Origin: Spirochaetia bacterium
GTDB taxonomy: Bacteria > Spirochaetota > Spirochaetia > Treponematales > Rectinemataceae
Length of the DNA stretch: 8,382 nt
NCBI GenBank assembly: GCA_021286925.1
Contig: JAJTBL010000062.1
Span: 1 to 8,382 of the forward strand
Direction of reading: 5' to 3'
Both the position numbers and the translations under genes were made by a program. Shown here piece by piece: positions 1-5,750 of this stretch. A model generated the notes under the pieces. That model was not told the origin of the DNA, did not search any database, and saw nothing but the letters and a program-made list of their open reading frames with translations. The number at the start of each line of letters is the position of its first letter. Within the stretch, counting starts at the first letter, position 1.

Positions 1-77
1 AGGCGGAATGGCGCTGGTAGGAAAAATACTCGAAAAAATTGGCTTTTGTAAGAATTCTGAACAAGGTACTCCCCGCC

Positions 78-140
78 CCATTCTCTGCCAGCATCGATAC
101 CCCCTCCTCTTGAGGCGACATCTATGCTGGCAGAGAATGG
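78..140. repeat. 17-bp perfect inverted repeat (long hairpin)
   Basis: CCATTCTCTGCCAGCAT at 78-94 is exactly complementary to 124-140, with a 29-nt spacer. The spacer holds a small nested CCTC-TT-GAGG palindrome at 106-115. No T-run follows the right arm, so a simple intrinsic terminator for an upstream gene is unlikely. It could be a mobile-element or repeat-family hairpin, or a protein-binding site. Its end lies about 70 nt before the methyltransferase start. The structure is certain; its role is unknown. Confidence 0.75.
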
Positions 141-178
141 TCATATTCCCGTGCATCATGCACAAACGTCAACCCGAT

Positions 179-207
179 TTTGCAGAGACAACGAAATATG
201 GTATAGT
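179..207 (+). promoter_or_regulatory. Candidate sigma70-type promoter of the methyltransferase
   Basis: TTTGCA (179-184) and TATAGT (202-207) are separated by 17 nt and match the -35 and -10 consensus at four and five of six positions respectively. Transcription would start about 7 nt after the -10 box, at or beside the ATG at 214, giving a leaderless message. No Shine-Dalgarno sequence lies before that ATG, which fits. This is a prediction from spacing only. Confidence 0.45.
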
Positions 208-213
208 TGAAAC

Positions 214-801
214 ATGGATCATCGCGAGCGCCATGCGAGGCTTTTCAATCGCATCGCCATACCCTATAGCTGGTTTTTTGCCGGCCAGACGCGATCGTAT
301 GCCCAATGTTTCGATATCGGAAGACGAGCCCTTCCGTCGCCGCACGGTAAGCGGGCGCTCGATATCGGCTGCGGCACAGGAGCCTTCACTTCTGCGCTTC
401 GGGCTGAAGGCTGGGACGTAGAAGGCATCGATGTGGCTCAAGAAATGATTGCGCAGGCAGCAAAATCCGGACTTCGCTGTTCGGTGGTTGATATCCTCGG
501 TGCGCATGGCATAGCCGATGCATCATTCGATCTCGTGAGCGCTGCATATGTCGCTCATGGCCTGCCTCTGGAAGACCGGCTTATCCTCTATCGCGAATGC
601 AGAAGAATCAGCCGGGATACCGTGCTGTTTCATGATTACAGCGAGCACAAGCGCCTTCTCACCAGCATCGTCGAATATCTCGAAGGCGGCGACTATTTCA
701 ACTTCATTCGTACGGTCCGGCAGGAATTGGCTGAGAATTTTTCGGCTGTAACAGTGCTGAGCGTCGGGCCGCAGAGCGCGTGGTATGTGTGCAAGGTATG
801 A
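214..801 (+). CDS. Class I SAM-dependent methyltransferase
   Basis: The 195-residue protein has the Rossmann-fold methyltransferase signature. Motif I LDIGCGTGAF is at residues 49-58, an acidic residue in VEGIDVAQEM (D73) should bind the SAM ribose, and FDLVSAAYVAHGL (about 105-117) is the motif-IV-like strand. The N-terminal stretch FNRIAIPYSWFF (11-22) resembles the cap that precedes motif I in UbiE/type 11-like enzymes. This supports the ATG at 214 even though it lacks a ribosome binding site. The C-terminal strands are short and no substrate-binding domain is evident, so the substrate cannot be named. The gene stands alone: the next gene on the strand begins more than 400 nt later. It most likely acts in the cytoplasm on a small molecule. 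The family call is firm; the specific function is unknown. Confidence 0.88.
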   Translation: MDHRERHARLFNRIAIPYSWFFAGQTRSYAQCFDIGRRALPSPHGKRALDIGCGTGAFTSALRAEGWDVEGIDVAQEMIAQAAKSGLRCSVVDILGAHGIADASFDLVSAAYVAHGLPLEDRLILYRECRRISRDTVLFHDYSEHKRLLTSIVEYLEGGDYFNFIRTVRQELAENFSAVTVLSVGPQSAWYVCKV

Positions 802-919
802 CGGGGCGAATCGAATGAATGCAGGCTATTTATCCTGCGCCCCCGAATCAAGACCGCGAACGGGCAAAGGATACGGTGGTCAAGACAAGTGGGCTCACGA
901 GACTGCCTCAAATCCGATC

Positions 920-1061
920 GATTCCTGTCACAGTCGGTCAGTTCACTCCATTTTTCCCGACTAGATTGTTGGCGGCGCTATCATGGATCGGAGAGTGTGC
1001 GGAGCGGTGAAACTCATCGTCACCGCAGGCCGGTCGTTCCGCCAAAAAAGTGACAGGTACC
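920..1061. repeat. Short segment bounded by imperfect inverted 12-mers
   Basis: GATTCCTGTCAC (920-931) and GTGACAGGTACC (1050-1061) are inverted repeats matching at 10 of 12 positions, with CCTGTCAC/GTGACAGG perfect. Inside lies a hairpin, GCGGTGA (1004-1010) with TCACCGC (1020-1026) and a 9-nt loop. There is no coding capacity. The layout could be a small non-autonomous element or a REP-like pair, but an 8-bp perfect core over this distance can arise by chance. No target-site duplication is evident. Confidence 0.35.
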
Positions 1062-1201
1062 AGCGTGGCCATATCAAATCATCGAAAACCCCTATCGAAT
1101 CAGCACAGCACAATCACAGTGCCTGGCAGTCTGCACAGGACAGAATCAACACCTGGATCATTGCATGAACACACAAGCAACCCTGCCATGAAAAGGCAAA
1201 A

Positions 1202-1215
1202 AGCAGTATACTGCT
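1202..1215. promoter_or_regulatory. 14-bp perfect palindrome before the reductase gene
   Basis: AGCAGTATACTGCT is its own reverse complement and ends 17 nt before the ATG at 1233 and 5 nt before the Shine-Dalgarno GGAGG. It contains TATACT (1207-1212), which resembles a -10 box. The palindrome could be a dimeric-repressor operator over the promoter, or, if transcribed, a 5' UTR hairpin. No matching -35 box is obvious. Confidence 0.45.
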
Positions 1216-1220
1216 AGCAT

Positions 1221-1225
1221 GGAGG
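1221..1225 (+). promoter_or_regulatory. Shine-Dalgarno site of the aldo/keto reductase
   Basis: GGAGG lies 7 nt before the ATG at 1233, which is optimal spacing, and fixes this start codon. Confidence 0.8.
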
Positions 1226-1232
1226 CTCAACA

Positions 1233-2105
1233 ATGAATAACCCTGGACCAATGCCACAGCGCACCTATAAAGGTAATGATGCACTTTCAATTATCGGCTT
1301 TGGCGGCATTGTTGTCTGTTCGGTTTCCCAGAAGGAAGCGAACCGCTATGTGGCAGAAGCCGTAGACCTCGGAATTAATTATTTTGATGTAGCTCCCAGC
1401 TATTTTGATGGAGAGGCTGAAAAAAAACTTGGCAATGCCCTCCAGCCTTGGCGCAAGAACGTATTCCTGGCCTGCAAAACCACCCGGCGGGACGCAACCG
1501 GAGCCAGGTTAGAACTGGAAACATCCCTTAAACGGGCTCATACGGATCATTTTGACCTCTACCAATTTCATGCAGTTACCACGCTCGACGAGGTCTCCCA
1601 GATACTTGGCCCAGGCGGTGCAGCAGAAACCTTCATCAAGGCGAAAGAGGCTGGCCTTGTCCGCTACCTGGGCTTTTCCGCTCACTCGGCAGAGGCAGCC
1701 CTGGCCCTCTTGGACCAGTTTCCCGTGGATTCGGTGCTGTTTCCTCTTAATGTGGTGAGCATAAAGCGAGGGAATTTTGGGCTTCAGATACTGGAAAAAG
1801 CCAAAGAAAAAGGAGCAGCCAGGCTTGCTCTAAAAGCTCTTGCCTATACACCCTGGCAGGAAGGAGAAATCCATACCTACAGCAAAGCTTGGTATAAACC
1901 GATAGAAGATCCAGCTCTCCAGGATATGGCTCTTCGCTACACGCTGGGACTCGATATCACTGCCGCCATCCCCCCAGGCCACTTTGAGCTATACAGGAGG
2001 GCCGTGGAGATTGCCAGCCAATTCAAGCCCCTTACCCGGGAGGAGGAGAACGCCCTGGATCAGGCCATTGTTGGGCTCACCCCCTTGTTCCCGTTAAAGG
2101 AATAG
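1233..2105 (+). CDS. Aldo/keto reductase family oxidoreductase
   Basis: The 290-residue protein is a TIM-barrel NAD(P)H-dependent reductase by its motifs. The catalytic tetrad is complete: D52 and Y57 in NYFDVAPSYFDGEAEKKLG, K82 in VFLACKTTRRD, and H113 in FDLYQFHAV. Other landmarks are the N-terminal GFGG (22-25) and VRYLGFSAH in the middle of the barrel. The protein resembles the short members of the group often annotated as predicted oxidoreductases. It lacks the C-terminal cysteine cluster of the ferredoxin-fused forms, as only two cysteines are visible. The start is set by a strong Shine-Dalgarno. The gene is monocistronic, flanked by a palindrome upstream and a hairpin downstream. Sampled lines have lower GC (42-53% in two 60-base samples) than the cob genes (68% in one), which may hint at separate ancestry. 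The substrate is unknown. Confidence 0.9.
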   Translation: MNNPGPMPQRTYKGNDALSIIGFGGIVVCSVSQKEANRYVAEAVDLGINYFDVAPSYFDGEAEKKLGNALQPWRKNVFLACKTTRRDATGARLELETSLKRAHTDHFDLYQFHAVTTLDEVSQILGPGGAAETFIKAKEAGLVRYLGFSAHSAEAALALLDQFPVDSVLFPLNVVSIKRGNFGLQILEKAKEKGAARLALKALAYTPWQEGEIHTYSKAWYKPIEDPALQDMALRYTLGLDITAAIPPGHFELYRRAVEIASQFKPLTREEENALDQAIVGLTPLFPLKE

Positions 2106-2113
2106 AGGAAACC

Positions 2114-2139
2114 GTCTCGCAGCGCTTCGGCTGCGGGAT
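2114..2139. terminator. Hairpin after the reductase gene, possible terminator
   Basis: Ten pairs (2114-2123 with 2130-2139, including G-T wobbles at the base and a core CGCAGC/GCTGCG) enclose the loop GCTTCG. It begins 9 nt after the TAG stop, where a terminator is expected. No T-run follows, so intrinsic termination is uncertain; it may instead protect the 3' end or be inactive. Confidence 0.35.
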
Positions 2140-2155
2140 AGCCCAAATCAGGCCC

Positions 2156-2371
2156 GATTCGCCTGCCCATGCGGGGGATGGAATATTCAAAATAGATCGA
2201 GCCGGCATGCCGTTGCAGCACTTCTTTCAATATTCGTATTTCTTCTTTCCATGATTCCTTTTGGGTCTGTTCATCGGTAAATTCGCTGTTTGCCGAGAGT
2301 ATTCCGAGAATCTCATGCGGTGAGGAACGGCAGAATTCTGCTATTCAGCTGGAATAGTATGCCCGGTTCAT
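2156..2371 (-). pseudogene. N-terminal remnant of a DUF2075-like nuclease/helicase protein
   Basis: Read on the minus strand from the ATG at 2371-2369, 72 codons give a protein-like sequence with one internal TGA at codon 9. It opens MNRAYYSS, stop, IAEF and continues with HEILGILSANSEF, then EQTQKESWKEEIRILKEVL, and ends GSIYFEYSIPRMGRRI. This pattern matches my memory of the N-terminal region of DUF2075/DNA-RNA helicase-like proteins, in which PRMGKR is followed by ID and the nuclease-like core. Here similarity stops right after RRI, at about 2156, so the catalytic core and the ATPase are missing. The AT-rich stretch 2372-2420 may be its old promoter. The stop and the truncation both argue for decay. 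The family name comes from recalled sequence pattern, not a search. Confidence 0.6.
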
Positions 2372-2529
2372 AAATTTCCACACATATTAAATATAGATAA
2401 TGCTACAGTAGAACCAATACCTGATATTGTCAATCTTGAATCATTCAATTGGATTCTGCGGGAGGGCTGCCTGCTGCGTCGCTGATTTCTTGGTTTGTGC
2501 CCCCGCCGCAGTTGACTCACGGCGCCTGC

Positions 2530-3747
2530 ATGAACACAATGGGACCCATGCTTGTAGAAAAACGGTTTCGCACATTGTATGCCACGCTGTTCTCTGTCTT
2601 TACCCTGTTTGGTGCTTCCATGACGGTTGTCGGCGCGACATTGCCAAAGATTATTACAGATTTTCAGTGGTCCTATGCTGTCGCGGGCACAGTCATCGCA
2701 GCTAACTCGATTGGCTATCTACTCTCTACCTATCTGGCTGGGCTCATGCAGGCGGCATGGGGTGTCAGAATTTCCTTAAGCACGAGTCTGCTGCTGATCA
2801 GTTCAGGACTTGCCTTGTTCGCGGCTTCGCCGGATCCTGCGCTCAATATCCTGCTCTATTTTTTGGTTGGTCTGGGGCATGGGGGAATTGAGTTGGCGGT
2901 GGATTGGTCGACGCTCAGAATGGAAGGGCCTGGCGGCGGCCGCGCAATGAATATGATGCATGGAGCCTTTTCCATCGGAGCTTTCGCAGGTCCCTTGATA
3001 ATCGCGGTACTCATCAGTATTTCGCTGCCATGGACATACATTTATCGGGGCGTAAGCTTCCTGTTTTTTGTCCTGCTCATTGTTGTCCAGTTTCTGCCGC
3101 TGAAGGAGTTGGGGAAGGATCGCGGCCATGCTCCAGGCCAGCGGCGGAGAGACTTGTTCCGGCATCCTGCTTACTGGCTCGGCTTTTTTGCGCTGTTTGT
3201 TTATGTCGGGGTTGAGCTTGGTGTTTCCAACTGGATTGGGGAATATTTTGTCACTGTGTTTGGCGCTTCAGTGCCGACCGGCTCATTCATGGTTTCACTG
3301 TTTTGGGCAGGACTGCTGGCAGGGAGGTTTGGGGTCCCGGTGTTCCTGCGCTCAAAGGCACGAGGGAAGGTGCTTGTCGCTCTTTCGGTTCTGATGGCTG
3401 GTTCGATTATTATTCTTGCGCTCACCGGTATCTGGGCACGCGGATCCGTGATTGTGCCTGCGGCCATTTTGGTAATCCTGGCCGGATTGGGCTGTTCTGT
3501 TGTTTACCCGACCGTGATGAGCATCGTGGGGGATCTCTTCCCGAATACGCAGAGTGAGGCAGTGGGATTTGCCGCAATGGGAGGCGGTACAGGCTCCTTC
3601 GTTTTTCCGTATCTCATGTCCGCGCTTTCGGCAGCCTGGGGCATCCGGAGCGGTTTTCTGACCTACGCGGTTTTCTCTCTGGCTGTTGTAGCTGTGAACA
3701 TGGCGTTGGTGCGGGCGGAGCGGAAGTATGGTGAATCTTCAAAATAG
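2530..3747 (+). CDS. MFS transporter, fucose-permease-like group
   Basis: This is an integral inner-membrane protein of about 405 residues with roughly twelve hydrophobic helices, in two halves of six joined by a basic loop (KELGKDRGHAPGQRRRDLFRHP). Family-like landmarks are GLGHGGIELAVDW near helix 4, MNMMHGAFSIGAFAGPL at helix 5, YVGVELGVSNWIGEYF at helix 7, and the GRFGVPVFLRSK loop in the C-terminal half. Together these resemble the FucP/sugar-type MFS group that uses the proton gradient, but the cargo cannot be read from sequence. I chose the ATG at 2530 because helix 1 follows within about 15 residues. The open frame extends to a TTG at 2449, but that part is not membrane-like. ATGs at 2539 and 2548 are alternatives, and none has a good Shine-Dalgarno. 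The gene lies just before the cobalamin operon but is separated from it by a terminator-like hairpin, so a role in B12 transport is not implied. Confidence 0.85.
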   Translation: MNTMGPMLVEKRFRTLYATLFSVFTLFGASMTVVGATLPKIITDFQWSYAVAGTVIAANSIGYLLSTYLAGLMQAAWGVRISLSTSLLLISSGLALFAASPDPALNILLYFLVGLGHGGIELAVDWSTLRMEGPGGGRAMNMMHGAFSIGAFAGPLIIAVLISISLPWTYIYRGVSFLFFVLLIVVQFLPLKELGKDRGHAPGQRRRDLFRHPAYWLGFFALFVYVGVELGVSNWIGEYFVTVFGASVPTGSFMVSLFWAGLLAGRFGVPVFLRSKARGKVLVALSVLMAGSIIILALTGIWARGSVIVPAAILVILAGLGCSVVYPTVMSIVGDLFPNTQSEAVGFAAMGGGTGSFVFPYLMSALSAAWGIRSGFLTYAVFSLAVVAVNMALVRAERKYGESSK

Positions 3748-3874
3748 CAAAGGTGGACTATCAAGATAACCGTATTCTTTGAGCAACCTCCCGGAATTTT
3801 GCATTTTACCTGTTCCGCACCTGTTTTTCAGACTGCACGGTGGAGAGCGCCCACTGAGCTGGCAGAAAAAAGTG

Positions 3875-3904
3875 AAAAAATTGGGGCGCGGACCCCTTTT
3901 TTTC
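3875..3904 (+). terminator. Intrinsic terminator-like hairpin after the MFS gene
   Basis: An A-tract (3875-3880), GGGG (3883-3886), the loop CGCGGA, CCCC (3893-3896) and then seven Ts (3897-3903) form a short GC stem with A/T flanks that can also pair. The T-run favours + strand termination, and the A-tract would serve the opposite strand equally. It lies about 130 nt after the MFS stop. GCGCCC at 3847-3852 could pair instead with GGGCGC at 3884-3889 and disrupt the stem. Confidence 0.55.
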
Positions 3905-3919
3905 TTGGTCGAGATTTCG

Positions 3920-3925
3920 TATAGT
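3920..3925 (+). promoter_or_regulatory. Candidate -10 box of the cobalamin operon
   Basis: TATAGT lies 2 nt before the first paired base of the riboswitch and is the same hexamer as the methyltransferase -10 box. The position 17 nt upstream is only a T-run (3897-3902), a poor -35. The implied start, near 3931-3933, would trim the first P1 bases, so the true promoter may lie slightly further upstream. Confidence 0.3.
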
Positions 3926-3927
3926 GG

Positions 3928-4088
3928 GGCTGTTGCGGCGCCGAAAGGCTTAATCGGGAAGCTGGTGAAATGCCGGCACGCCCCCAGGCACTGTAAGAAG
4001 ACCATAGCCGTGTCAGCGGCCACTGCGAAAGCGGGAAGGCTCTGGCGAGCGTTGGCTGTCTTCGAGTCAGGAGACCGACCGCACGGCC
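3928..4088 (+). ncRNA. Cobalamin (B12) riboswitch aptamer
   Basis: The conserved cobalamin-element core is clear in order: TTAATCGGGAA (3950-3960), GCTGGTGAAATGCCGGC, CCCCCAGGCACTGTAAG (3981-3997), CCACTGCG (4020-4027), GGGAAGGC (4033-4040), and the B12-box-type end GAGTCAGGAGACC (4064-4076). The closing P1 helix can be drawn: GGCTGT plus GCGG (3928-3938, one bulged T) pairs with CCGCACGGCC (4079-4088). The family binds adenosylcobalamin or related corrinoids and represses expression of downstream genes. Downstream, CCGCG (4087-4091) can pair with CGCGG (4099-4103), sharing two bases with P1, so this is a candidate switching helix. No U-run follows that helix, which favours translational rather than transcriptional control. 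Its position directly before cobQ fits the expected target. Confidence 0.93.
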
Positions 4089-4113
4089 GCGTCATGCGCG
4101 CGGATATCGTCTG

Positions 4114-4137
4114 ATTATTCACTGGGTGTTGAATAAT
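4114..4137 (+). promoter_or_regulatory. Hairpin overlapping the leader ORF start
   Basis: ATTATTCA (4114-4121) pairs perfectly with TGAATAAT (4130-4137) around the loop CTGGGTGT. The right arm covers the first two bases of the ATG at 4136, and the loop holds GGGTG, the only Shine-Dalgarno-like element nearby. It lies between aptamer and cobQ and may be part of the expression platform. The stem is AT-rich and therefore weak. Confidence 0.4.
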
Positions 4138-4186
4138 GAAGAAAACCGCACGTTTTTCTCCTTCAAATCCAGTTTTATTCCGCTGA
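4136..4186 (+). CDS. Possible 16-residue leader ORF before cobQ
   Basis: An ATG at 4136 opens a frame encoding MKKTARFSPSNPVLFR, and its TGA (4184-4186) ends one base before the cobQ ATG at 4188. cobQ itself has no recognisable Shine-Dalgarno, so ribosomes finishing this ORF could restart on cobQ (translational coupling). A weak GGGTG lies 8 nt before the leader ATG, in the loop of the hairpin 4114-4137. The peptide is basic and resembles no family I know. It could be a chance frame; the tight join to cobQ and its place behind the riboswitch are the arguments for it. Confidence 0.35.
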   Translation: MKKTARFSPSNPVLFR

Positions 4187-4187
4187 C

Positions 4188-5750
4188 ATGCCTGCCCGCG
4201 CCCTCATGGTGCAAGGCACAGCCTCGTCGGTTGGCAAGAGCCTCATCGCCGCCGCACTCTGCAGGATTTTTGCGCGCAGAGGTCTGCGAGTCGTTCCGTT
4301 CAAGGCGCAGAACATGTCCAACAATGCCGCCGCCCTGCCTGATGGCGGGGAAATCGGCCGGGCGCAGTATCTGCAAGCGCTCGCTGCCCGCACCATTCCA
4401 AGCCCTGACATGAATCCGATTCTGCTCAAGCCCGAAACTGATGCGAAAAGCCAGGTTATTGTGCTGGGCAAGCGATGGGAGACGCTTGGCGCCCGGGATT
4501 ACTACCGCAGCAAGCCCCAGCTCTGGGACGTGGTAAAAGCGGCATATCGACGCCTCGCCGATGCTGCTGATCTGGTGGTGATTGAGGGTGCCGGAAGTCC
4601 TGCTGAAATCAACCTGGCTGAATCCGATATGGTGAACATGGCCATGGCGAGGTTTGCCGAAGCGCCAGTCATCCTGGTGGCGGATATCGACCCGGGCGGG
4701 GTTTTCGCGCAGGTTGTGGGGACGCTGGCTTTGCTGAAGCCCGAAGATCGGGCGCGCGTCAAAGGTGTTCTGATCAACAAGTTCCGCGGCGATAAAAAAC
4801 TGCTGGAGCCGGGGCTTGTCATGCTGGAACAGTTGACGGGCGTTCCGGTTCTCGGGGTGGTTCCGATGCTGAACGATTTGGATTTGCCGGACGAAGATAG
4901 CGCATCGCTGGAGAGAAAACCCCCGAAGCTGCGGCGCGCTTATAAGGAAAACCCCCCAAGCGGAATGAATGACGGCACCTTTGACGCCGCCGGCCAGCTC
5001 CTCGATATTGCGATTATTCGATTGCCCCATATTTCGAATTTTGATGATTTCGACCCCCTCCTCGGCGAGCCTGCAGTACAAATTCGATATGTAGAAAAAC
5101 CGGAACATCTGGGCTGTCCTGATGTTGTCATCGTGCCGGGCACCAAGGCGACCATGGCGGACCTGGCCTGTATGAAAGCGCGCGGTTTCGATATCGGGCT
5201 CAAATGGCTGGTGCAGACAGGTACGCGGATTATCGGTATCTGCGGCGGATATCAGATGCTCGGCACCTTTATCCGCGACCCGCTCGGGCTGGAAAGCATG
5301 ACAACCGTGATGGACGGAATCGGGCTTTTGCCCGTCTACACGGTCTTTTCTGAAGAAAAATCCGTATGCCCGCGCCAGGGGATCCTGGCTGGCGATTTGC
5401 CGGGACAGCTTCGGGCGCTTGCAGGACTGCCGGTCGCGGGCTACGAAATTCATTCGGGGCGGACGACGGTTCTCGGACAGCATCTGATCGACACCGCAGA
5501 CGGTGGCTTCGATGGGGCTTGTGCGCATGACGGCCGGATTTGGGGCACCTATTTTCATGGCATTTTCGCCTCGGACCGATTCAGAACTGCATGGCTCGCC
5601 TCGTTCGGGATAAACGCCCGCGAGAAAGACTATCGGGCGCGGCTGGAAGCATCGCTGGAACGCCTCGCCGACGCGGTGGAGGCGGAACTCGATATGAAAT
5701 ACCTGATGCATGAAATTTTGCATATGGAGGATGAAGGATGGTTTTGCTGA
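4188..5750 (+). CDS. cobQ: Cobyric acid synthase (glutamine-hydrolysing)
   Basis: CobQ/CbiP carries out four ATP- and glutamine-dependent amidations of the adenosylcobyrinic a,c-diamide to give adenosylcobyric acid, in the cytoplasm. The 520-residue protein begins with the synthetase domain: P-loop-like GTASSVGKS (10-18), FKAQNMSNNAA (38-48), EIGRAQ (55-60), DMNPILLKPETD (74-85), and VIEGAGSPAEINL (131-143). The class I glutaminase domain follows, with the nucleophile C352 in GICGGYQMLG and H457 in GTYFHGIF. The length is slightly above the usual 480-510 because of an extra polar linker, residues 240-270, between the domains. The start at 4188 matches the family N-terminus; an in-frame stop lies upstream and no Shine-Dalgarno is seen. 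It is the first gene after the cobalamin riboswitch and overlaps cobT by 13 nt. Confidence 0.97.
   Translation: MPARALMVQGTASSVGKSLIAAALCRIFARRGLRVVPFKAQNMSNNAAALPDGGEIGRAQYLQALAARTIPSPDMNPILLKPETDAKSQVIVLGKRWETLGARDYYRSKPQLWDVVKAAYRRLADAADLVVIEGAGSPAEINLAESDMVNMAMARFAEAPVILVADIDPGGVFAQVVGTLALLKPEDRARVKGVLINKFRGDKKLLEPGLVMLEQLTGVPVLGVVPMLNDLDLPDEDSASLERKPPKLRRAYKENPPSGMNDGTFDAAGQLLDIAIIRLPHISNFDDFDPLLGEPAVQIRYVEKPEHLGCPDVVIVPGTKATMADLACMKARGFDIGLKWLVQTGTRIIGICGGYQMLGTFIRDPLGLESMTTVMDGIGLLPVYTVFSEEKSVCPRQGILAGDLPGQLRALAGLPVAGYEIHSGRTTVLGQHLIDTADGGFDGACAHDGRIWGTYFHGIFASDRFRTAWLASFGINAREKDYRARLEASLERLADAVEAELDMKYLMHEILHMEDEGWFC

Larger units (their letters stand above)
802..1232. other. Intergenic stretch without a convincing gene
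   Basis: This 431-nt gap contains only short open frames (about 60 codons) without ribosome binding sites or recognisable protein sequence. It does hold a GCAGG/CCTGC mini-hairpin just after the methyltransferase, the repeat-bounded segment 920-1061 and the palindrome at 1202-1215, listed separately. I see no tRNA, rRNA or CRISPR structure here. Confidence 0.6.

Noticed and set aside
8..421. 137-codon + strand frame at the left edge
   Set aside because: It runs through the 17-bp inverted repeat and into the methyltransferase in another frame, and shows no recognisable protein sequence.
819..1168. Two short + strand frames (819-1010 and 983-1168)
   Set aside because: They have no ribosome binding sites and no recognisable sequence, and they overlap the inverted-repeat segment.
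2449..2529. N-terminal extension of the MFS protein from a TTG
   Set aside because: The extra 27 residues are not membrane-like and the TTG has no Shine-Dalgarno. The ATG at 2530 leaves a normal short tail before helix 1.
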